A model generated the notes under the pieces. That model had not been told where the DNA came from, ran no database searches, and saw only the letters and a list, made by a program, of their open reading frames with translations. This document shows positions 24,412 through 29,423 of a stretch of DNA of 29,423 nucleotides, piece after piece. How positions within the stretch are numbered: position 1 is the stretch's first letter; every line of letters begins with the position of its first letter. A program made the translations under genes and the position numbers. Source of the stretch: Lachnospiraceae bacterium UBA7143 (GTDB taxonomy: Bacteria > Bacillota > Clostridia > Lachnospirales > Lachnospiraceae); the NCBI GenBank assembly GCA_002491905.1, contig DKWV01000044.1, forward strand, positions 1 through 29,423, given 5' to 3'.

Positions 24412-24708
24412 TTATATCTGCTTCCTATACTGCTTTAACTGCTCATAAAAATTTTCTCTCGTCCCGGCCATAATAACGACAATAATCTTGTCCTCCACAT
24501 ACTCCACCGTATATGCAAGTTCGTAGTTTGTCTTATTATAGTAAATATCATAACCATATACGCCGGACAGATCTCCCTTTTTAACCTCTCCAATTGTATG
24601 ATCCTCCCGAATTTTATCAATTGCATCCCGATATAATGTTTTCAGTTTTTTATCCTTCAACTTTTTCAGGAATTTTGCCGCAGGCGGGAGGAACCGTACT
24701 TCCGTCAT
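24412..24708 (-). CDS. RelE/ParE-superfamily toxin
   Basis: A 98-residue basic protein with the alpha/beta layout of RelE/ParE toxins: PPAAKFLKKLKDKKLKTLY helical N terminus, then strands including YGYDIYYNKTNYELAYTVEY and IIVVIMAGTRENFYEQLKQY. It could be a ribosome-dependent mRNA interferase or, less likely, a gyrase poison; catalytic residues in this superfamily vary too much to decide. Its ATG overlaps the antitoxin stop by 4 bases (ATGA), the usual type II toxin-antitoxin coupling. It is followed 27 bases later by cas3. Confidence 0.83.
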   Translation of the reverse strand: MTEVRFLPPAAKFLKKLKDKKLKTLYRDAIDKIREDHTIGEVKKGDLSGVYGYDIYYNKTNYELAYTVEYVEDKIIVVIMAGTRENFYEQLKQYRKQI

Positions 24709-25085
24709 TCCTCATCCTCCACCCCGAAAACATCCGTGTAGGAAGCAAACGCAGTCTCAGATCTTGCCGCACGCTCCGCTTCACCAATCATCGCTTCCAC
24801 AGCCGGCCGCACCTGACTCTGCGCTTTCTTAAAGCGCACGAGCAACTCATCTCCACTGTACCCCTGAGCGATCAAATCCGTCAGTATCTGTTCCGCAAAT
24901 TCTCCTCCTGTACTTGTCCTAACAGGACGTATCACCAACTCATTTCCGCGAACCATACACTCTGCTTCCGTATCAAACCCCAGCATGGAAAAAAATTTCT
25001 GGGGAATGGTAATCTGCCGTTTTGCAGAAATAGCAATTTTTTTCATTTCCATAGAAACCTTCTCTTTTCTCAGTGCCACTGGCAT
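24705..25085 (-). CDS. AbrB/MazE-type antitoxin
   Basis: A 126-residue protein with a SpoVT-AbrB swapped-hairpin DNA-binding domain near the N terminus (KKIAISAKRQITIPQKFF, then AECMVRGNELVIRPV) and an acidic, helical C-terminal half that would wrap the toxin. Such antitoxins repress their own promoter. Two starts are plausible: 25085, with AAGGAG 9-10 bases ahead, and 25052, with AGAAGG 5 bases ahead; the first is used here. It is the first gene of the run that continues through the toxin into cas3, so it may set the basal level of cas transcription. Confidence 0.85.
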   Translation of the reverse strand: MPVALRKEKVSMEMKKIAISAKRQITIPQKFFSMLGFDTEAECMVRGNELVIRPVRTSTGGEFAEQILTDLIAQGYSGDELLVRFKKAQSQVRPAVEAMIGEAERAARSETAFASYTDVFGVEDEE

Positions 25086-25159
25086 TTATATTCTCTCCTT
25101 ATCATAAGCAAATTCACAAAAAGCATTCTTTGTTTCCTTGTTTCTTGGTATTTTTATTT

Positions 25160-25189
25160 ATTATATCAAATTTATCTACAATAAATCAA
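25160..25189 (-). promoter_or_regulatory. Sigma-A promoter for the toxin-antitoxin/cas transcript
   Basis: On the minus strand TTGATT (25189-25184), an 18-base spacer and TATAAT (25165-25160), about 75 bases before the antitoxin start. All but one base of the -35 box belong to the yczE relic, so this promoter was completed at the island junction. No other promoter of this quality was seen ahead of cas3. Confidence 0.7.
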
Positions 25190-25254
25190 GGCTCAACGCC
25201 GGGAAATGGAACATCCCGACGCTGAACCCATAGATCAGCACACCGCTTATTGTC
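25185..25254 (-). pseudogene. Relic of a yczE-like gene, right copy of the island-bracketing repeat
   Basis: The 70 bases match 14506-14575 in 62 positions without gaps and in the same orientation. Translated in the yczE frame it gives TISGVLIYGFSVGMF, then HFPALSLD, differing from the intact gene in 4 of 23 residues, and runs into a TAG two codons later. It has no start and lies 5 bases from the end of spoIVA. It is therefore a fragment of a diverged allele and not a recent exact duplication. Confidence 0.9.
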
Positions 25255-25259
25255 CTTTG

Positions 25260-26747
25260 TCAGATGATAATACACACCATCCCGCCGTTACAGTCGTTGA
25301 CGATTTTCTGCATAGTCTCCTGAAGTTTGATCTGGCTCTCTTCGTTGATCATGGATATCTTGCCGGTGATGCCGTCGTTTACGAGCTGCTCCACGGTCTT
25401 GCCAAAGATGTTTGTCTCCCAGATGCCCTCCTCGCTGGTGCCAGTATCGGAAATGTACTGGATCAGATCCCTTGCCTGCTCCTCGGTTCCCACGATGGGG
25501 GAGATCTCCGTCTCAATGCTGGCTTTAATCATATGGATGCTGGGACTCTCGGCCTTGATCTTCACACCGAATTTATTGCCCTGCTTAATAAGCTCCGGCT
25601 TCTCTAAAACAATCTCCTCCCGGTCAGGCATCACCACGCCGTAACCTTTGTAGCGCACTGCCTCCAGCGCATGCAGCACCTTCACATACTCCCGCTTCAT
25701 CTTTGCCATCTCCCGCAGGGTGGCGAGAAGCTGGTACTCGCTTTCTATGGACTCTCCCACCAGCTCACTCAACATCTCATAATAGTAAGCGTCATCCACA
25801 TCCAGAATGATCCGCACACTGCCGTCGGACATATTGATACCGTCCAGTTTACACTTCTTGATGTACTCGCTCTCCACCGCGAAGCGGTCCGCCGTAATGT
25901 CCCTGATATGATTCAGATTATTCATTAACAGCTTAAGCTGTGCAATGATATCCTTCTTCATCTTGTGGTCAAAAGGCAGCATCTCCACCCACTTCGGCAT
26001 ATAAAATTCAATCATGGTGAGCGGAAACTCATAGAGAATATTCTCCATGATGTGGTTGATATCCTCTTTTTTTAGCTGTTCGCAGTTGATCGGCATAACC
26101 GTGACCTGATACTTCTCGCTGATTTCATCCGCCAGGTTTCTGGTTTCCTCCGCGTAAGGCTTTTCAGAATTTAATAACACGATGTAAGGTTTCCCCAGCG
26201 CCTGCAGCTCCCTGATGGTGCGATCCTCCGCTTCCAGAAAGCTCTCCCTCGAAAGCTCTCCGAAGGATCCGTCGCAGGTCACCACAATCCCGATGGTTGA
26301 ATGATCCCGGATCACCTTCCTTGTGCCGATTTCCGCCGCTTTTGTGAAGGGTATCTCCTCCATCGACCAGGGCGTCTTGACCATACGCTCCGCGTCTTTT
26401 TCCATGTGGCCCGTCGCGCCGTCCACCATATATCCCACGCAGTCGATCAGCCGCACCTTCACGTCAATATCCGCGCCAAGCTTCACGTGGGCCGCCTCTT
26501 TCGGAATAAACTTCGGCTCTGTTGTTGTGATGGTCTTTCCGCCCGCGCTCTGGGGCATCTCATCCTGCGCCCGCTCCTTCTCATGCTCATCCTCCATATA
26601 AGGAAGCACCAGGAGGTTCATAAAACGCTTAATGAAAGTAGACTTTCCCGTTCTTACAGGCCCCACTACGCCCAGGTAGATTTCTCCGCCCGTTCTGCGC
26701 TGTATGTCTTTATACAGGTCATATGTACTATTCTGTAATATATCCAT
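25260..26747 (-). CDS. spoIVA: Stage IV sporulation protein A (spore coat morphogenetic ATPase)
   Basis: Polymerises on the forespore outer membrane, using ATP, to form the base of the spore coat. The 495-residue product has the P-loop GPVRTGKS (29-36), the GTPase-like blocks LIDCVGYMV and LLNSEKPY, a long middle domain, and a C-terminal tail ending GGMVCIII that anchors to SpoVM and membrane. Length matches the family (about 492). AGGAGG lies 7 bases before the ATG. No terminator follows its stop: the yczE relic begins 5 bases later, so the original downstream sequence was probably lost when the island formed. Confidence 0.97.
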   Translation of the reverse strand: MDILQNSTYDLYKDIQRRTGGEIYLGVVGPVRTGKSTFIKRFMNLLVLPYMEDEHEKERAQDEMPQSAGGKTITTTEPKFIPKEAAHVKLGADIDVKVRLIDCVGYMVDGATGHMEKDAERMVKTPWSMEEIPFTKAAEIGTRKVIRDHSTIGIVVTCDGSFGELSRESFLEAEDRTIRELQALGKPYIVLLNSEKPYAEETRNLADEISEKYQVTVMPINCEQLKKEDINHIMENILYEFPLTMIEFYMPKWVEMLPFDHKMKKDIIAQLKLLMNNLNHIRDITADRFAVESEYIKKCKLDGINMSDGSVRIILDVDDAYYYEMLSELVGESIESEYQLLATLREMAKMKREYVKVLHALEAVRYKGYGVVMPDREEIVLEKPELIKQGNKFGVKIKAESPSIHMIKASIETEISPIVGTEEQARDLIQYISDTGTSEEGIWETNIFGKTVEQLVNDGITGKISMINEESQIKLQETMQKIVNDCNGGMVCIII

Positions 26748-26775
26748 AAAAAATCCTCCTGCTTATACTGGTAAA

Positions 26776-26804
26776 TGTATATGCAGAAGGATTCGCGTCT
26801 ATGC
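26776..26804 (-). promoter_or_regulatory. Possible sigma-E promoter of spoIVA
   Basis: On the minus strand GCATAGA (26804-26798), 14 bases and CATATACA (26783-26776) resemble the mother-cell sigma-E pattern KMATATT-N14-CATACANT with 5 of 7 and 6 of 8 matches. spoIVA is sigma-E dependent in Bacillus. The match is moderate. Confidence 0.45.
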
Positions 26805-26831
26805 GGTTTTGTACAGAAGTTTCCGATTTCT

Positions 26832-27893
26832 TCACTGTCTCAGCTTATGGAAAATAATACAGTTTGGCTGTTCCACCTTAATCTCCTTGCCATTCATTAC
26901 AAGAAGCCCGTTCTTTAAGTCAACCGTAAAGAAAGTCATGGTATCCGATTCGTGGTTTAGGGAAACAAGGTGCCGGTTATCCGGAAACAGGTTCGCATCC
27001 TTGGGATAATCCCCGCTGATTGGCAGACAGAAAATTTTGGACAGCATTCCCGTCTTCTGATCGATTTTATAAACGACCGCACTGTTATCCCCGGCATTGG
27101 AACTTACCACATATTTAAAATCCTCGGAAATGTTGAGCGCGCTTGCCGCAGAGCCGCCCGCGTGATAATCGTTCAGCGTGGAAATAGTCTGAATTTTCTC
27201 AAACTCGGGGTTGCCGTTCCTCTCCTCATAAGTATACACGTCAATATAATTTTTTAATTCGTGGACGATATAGAGAATATGCCCGTCCTTTGAAAATTTC
27301 AGGTGGCGGGGTGCAGACTCCTGCTCGCTGCGGATCATGTCGATGGGCTTTAATTTCCCTTTCTCGTGATCCACCCGGTACACGTTCACATGGTCAAGTC
27401 CCAGATCGGCAGCGCACAGATAATGATTGTCCCTCGTCATCTTCACACAGTTCACGTGGGGCCTGAAATTGCGTTCCGCAATACTGCCAAGTCCTTTATG
27501 ATACACTTCGTCCGTGATCTCCCCGATGCCGCCGTCCTCCCTTAAGCGCAGCACCGTGATCTTTCCGTCATGATAACCGCCCACAAAGAGAAGCTTATCC
27601 TCGTAATCCGTGGACAGATAGCAGCCTCTCATGCCGTTGATCGAACCCTGATTGATCACTTCCAGATCGCCGCCGGGTAAAATCCTATACGCTTCCACAC
27701 CGAAGTCCGTGATGGAATAGAGATACTTTTCATTATGGGAAATGGTGATGTAAGAAGAGTTTGTGATCTCCACCTGGTTCTTCTCCGTCATCCTGCCGTT
27801 TTTCATATCCACATCGTAAATTTTGATGCCGTAGTTATCTTCCTTCGCCGTCGTATAAGTAGACACGTATGCCACATATTTATCCTGATTCAT
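26832..27893 (-). CDS. Beta-propeller lactonase family protein (6-phosphogluconolactonase-like)
   Basis: A 353-residue protein of the YbhE/lactonase seven-bladed propeller family. Repeated blade-like units carry strands such as ITISHNEKYLYSI, VKMTRDNHYLCAADLG, LKFSKDGHILYIVHEL and LNISEDFKYVVSSNAG, and the RPHVN and APRHLKFS blocks contain conserved family histidines. There is no signal peptide, so it is probably cytoplasmic. The family includes 6-phosphogluconolactonase, but many members have unknown substrates and no pentose phosphate genes lie nearby. It is transcribed toward spoIVA from the divergent region shared with the XRE gene. Confidence 0.8.
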   Translation of the reverse strand: MNQDKYVAYVSTYTTAKEDNYGIKIYDVDMKNGRMTEKNQVEITNSSYITISHNEKYLYSITDFGVEAYRILPGGDLEVINQGSINGMRGCYLSTDYEDKLLFVGGYHDGKITVLRLREDGGIGEITDEVYHKGLGSIAERNFRPHVNCVKMTRDNHYLCAADLGLDHVNVYRVDHEKGKLKPIDMIRSEQESAPRHLKFSKDGHILYIVHELKNYIDVYTYEERNGNPEFEKIQTISTLNDYHAGGSAASALNISEDFKYVVSSNAGDNSAVVYKIDQKTGMLSKIFCLPISGDYPKDANLFPDNRHLVSLNHESDTMTFFTVDLKNGLLVMNGKEIKVEQPNCIIFHKLRQ

Positions 27894-27995
27894 CCTGCAA
27901 CCACGCCCTTTCCGTAAATTTGAAGCACCCCGCAGCCATGCAGACCCGCGCCATCTGTTTAGTACAAATCCGCATCGTCCTGAACAGCTATGAAT

Positions 27996-28024
27996 ATTTT
28001 AGCATATTATGCCACTATTGTTAA
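27996..28024 (-). promoter_or_regulatory. Promoter of the lactonase gene with a spacer palindrome
   Basis: On the minus strand TTAACA (28024-28019), 17 bases and TAAAAT (28001-27996). The spacer holds the perfect inverted repeat GCATA-T-TATGC (28002-28012), a possible operator. The untranslated leader would be about 100 bases. Confidence 0.6.
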
Positions 28025-28059
28025 TCCTTAAATTTTTGATATTATTTTATATTTCTCCA

Positions 28060-28087
28060 TTGACATACACAATCATTCCTGTATAAT
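28060..28087 (+). promoter_or_regulatory. Sigma-A promoter of the XRE-cupin gene
   Basis: TTGACA (28060-28065), 16 bases, TATAAT (28082-28087): a consensus promoter apart from a spacer one base short. RNA should start near 28094, giving a leader of about 74 bases that contains the repeated GTTTA/TAAAC sites. Confidence 0.82.
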
Positions 28088-28101
28088 GGAGTTCAGTGCA
28101 T

Positions 28102-28128
28102 GTTTAGTTTTAGTAAACTTTTAGTTTA
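28102..28128 (+). promoter_or_regulatory. Putative operator: GTTTA / TAAAC / GTTTA repeats
   Basis: GTTTA (28102-28106), TAAAC (28114-28118) and GTTTA (28124-28128) form two overlapping inverted repeats with 7- and 5-base gaps. They lie 8-34 bases past the predicted RNA start, where bound repressor would block the promoter. Self-control by the XRE-cupin protein is the simplest reading. Confidence 0.55.
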
Positions 28129-28167
28129 TTTTTACTGATTTACAGCAGATTGTGAAAAGAGGACATC

Positions 28168-28728
28168 ATGGACAATACTTCCGCCCGGATAGATCTGGGC
28201 AACAAAATCAAAGAACTGCGCAATAAAAAAGGGCTGACACAGGAGGAACTTGCAGACCGCTGCGAACTTTCCAAGGGATTCATCAGCCAGTTAGAAAACG
28301 ATGTGACATCGCCTTCCATCGCCACATTAGTGGACATTCTGCAGTGTCTCGGCACAAGCCTGAAAGACTTTTTCAACGATGCGGATGACGAGCAGATTGT
28401 TTTCAGTAAAGACGATTTTTTTGAAAAGGTAGATACGGAACTGCACAACAAAATAGAATGGATCATTCCCAATGCCCAGAAAAACAAAATGGAGCCGATC
28501 CGTGTGACGCTGGAAAAAGACGGCTCCACTTATCCTGACCTGCCTCACGAGGGAGAAGAATTCGGCTATGTGCTCTCCGGCTCCATCACGGTTCACGTGG
28601 GAAACCGAAGCATCCGGGCTGCGAAGGGGGACGCCTTCTACTTTACGCCGGACTCGGAGCACTACATAAATGCAGCCGGCAGAAGCGGCGCTGTTTTTTT
28701 GTGGATCAGCACCCCGCCAAACTTTTAA
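28168..28728 (+). CDS. XRE-family regulator with C-terminal cupin domain
   Basis: A 186-residue regulator with a helix-turn-helix at about 10-65 (GLTQEELADRCELSKGFISQ) and a cupin at about 105-182 (HEGEEFGYVLSGSITVHVG, then GDAFYFTPDSEHYI) that should bind a small ligand. This layout is that of PuuR-like regulators of polyamine or amino-acid metabolism. GAGG lies 5-6 bases before the ATG. The next gene on the same strand is potA, which makes polyamine-responsive control of uptake a reasonable guess. Ligand identity is not visible in the sequence. Confidence 0.92.
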   Translation: MDNTSARIDLGNKIKELRNKKGLTQEELADRCELSKGFISQLENDVTSPSIATLVDILQCLGTSLKDFFNDADDEQIVFSKDDFFEKVDTELHNKIEWIIPNAQKNKMEPIRVTLEKDGSTYPDLPHEGEEFGYVLSGSITVHVGNRSIRAAKGDAFYFTPDSEHYINAAGRSGAVFLWISTPPNF

Positions 28729-28730
28729 CA

Positions 28731-28767
28731 AATTGAGCTGTGCTCAATTGTGATCTGTGCTCAATTG
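28731..28767 (+). repeat. Inverted and direct repeats between the XRE gene and potA
   Basis: AATTGAGC-TGT-GCTCAATT forms a perfect 8-bp hairpin (28731-28749) 3 bases after the XRE stop. CTGTGCTCAATTG occurs twice as a direct repeat (28738-28750 and 28755-28767). There is no T run, so RNA may continue into potA. The element could trim or stabilise the message; its role is unknown. Confidence 0.55.
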
Positions 28768-28835
28768 CGAGCTGCGCTTCGCGGACTCGAAACTTGCAAA
28801 AAATTACGAAGGAAAATTTTGGAGGGACCACTCTC

Positions 28836-29423
28836 GTGAAAAAAGAACTGATTCAACTGATTGACATCTCGAAATCCTTTGACGGCCAGATGGTTCTGGA
28901 CGAATTAAATCTGGACATACATGAGAATGAGTTTGTCACGCTGCTCGGTCCAAGCGGCTGCGGCAAAACAACAACCCTTCGCATTCTTGGCGGCTTTGCA
29001 AATCCTGATAAGGGCCGTGTCATTTTTGATGGACAGGACATCTCACATATTCCGCCAAACAAGAGACAGTTGAACACGGTCTTCCAGAAATACGCGCTTT
29101 TTACACATATGACCATTGCCGAAAACATCGCTTTCGGTCTGAAAATAAAAAAGAAATCCAAAAGCTACATAGATGACAAAATCCACTACGCACTCAAGCT
29201 TGTCAATCTGGACGGCTACGAAAACCGCATGCCGGATTCTTTAAGCGGCGGTCAGCAGCAGCGGATTGCCATTGCACGCGCCATCGTCAATGAGCCGAAG
29301 GTGCTCCTTCTGGATGAGCCGCTTGGCGCCCTCGATCTAAAACTTCGCCAGGAAATGCAGTATGAGCTGATCCGTATGAAAAACGAGCTGGGCATCACCT
29401 TCGTCTACGTCACCCACGACCAG
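28836..29423 (+). CDS. potA: ABC transporter ATPase, spermidine/putrescine type (partial)
   Basis: The ATPase subunit of a PotABCD-like polyamine importer, cut by the window edge after 196 codons. It has Walker A GPSGCGKTT (about 38-46), the Q-loop region VFQKYALFTHMT, the signature LSGGQQQR, Walker B VLLLDEPLGALD, and the switch block VTHDQ at the very end. The start is GTG at 28836, with GGAGG about 10 bases upstream. It follows the XRE-cupin gene with a 107-base gap on the same strand. Other MOI-family importers (iron, sugar, sulfate) have similar ATPases, but the overall pattern and the PuuR-like neighbour favour polyamines. Confidence 0.88.
   Translation, partial: MKKELIQLIDISKSFDGQMVLDELNLDIHENEFVTLLGPSGCGKTTTLRILGGFANPDKGRVIFDGQDISHIPPNKRQLNTVFQKYALFTHMTIAENIAFGLKIKKKSKSYIDDKIHYALKLVNLDGYENRMPDSLSGGQQQRIAIARAIVNEPKVLLLDEPLGALDLKLRQEMQYELIRMKNELGITFVYVTHDQ

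Overview
The window looks like chromosomal DNA of a spore-forming, anaerobic Clostridia (most like Lachnospiraceae). It carries sporulation genes (spoVAF, spoIVA), an oxygen-sensitive class III ribonucleotide reductase (nrdD/nrdG), purine-rich Shine-Dalgarno sites and many GTG/TTG starts. Almost everything is on the minus strand; only the last two genes (an XRE-cupin regulator and potA) are on the plus strand.

Layout. Positions 97-4761 (minus): spoVAF, behind a sigma-G-like promoter embedded in a hairpin, then dut, nrdG and nrdD, which read as one nucleotide-supply operon with a TTGACA-17-TATACT promoter and two NrdR boxes. Positions 4981-12982 (minus): a WYL regulator and HAD phosphatase pair, a 58-residue membrane peptide, RNase HI, a membrane-anchored MutS-like ATPase, an amidohydrolase of the MTA/SAH deaminase type, an alpha/beta hydrolase, cytidine deaminase and purine nucleoside phosphorylase. 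This block is largely nucleoside salvage and housekeeping. Positions 13018-13751: a HEPN/MNT toxin-antitoxin-like pair with its own promoter. Positions 13957-14604: a YczE-like membrane protein.

Positions 14688-25085 hold a complete type I-E CRISPR-Cas locus. In transcription order it is an AbrB-type antitoxin, a RelE/ParE-type toxin, cas3, cse1, cse2, cas7e, cas5e, cas6e, cas1, a cas2-DEDDh exonuclease fusion, then an array of 11 repeats and 10 spacers read in the same direction. The interference genes are all intact. cas1 is cut by one in-frame amber codon just before its catalytic residues, so the locus probably interferes but cannot acquire spacers unless the codon is read through.

The CRISPR-Cas/TA block (about 10.6 kb) is bracketed by a 70-bp direct repeat. 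One copy is the 5' part of the intact yczE-like gene; the other is a diverged relic of the same gene jammed against the 3' end of spoIVA. The relic also supplies the -35 box of the toxin-antitoxin/cas promoter. This is the clearest trace of how the island came to sit here.

The right end has spoIVA, a beta-propeller lactonase, a divergent intergenic region with promoters both ways, and an XRE-cupin regulator followed by the start of a spermidine/putrescine-type ABC transporter (potA, cut by the window edge). No rRNA, tRNA or transposase was seen. Positions 1-96 hold only A+T-rich DNA in which I recognise nothing.
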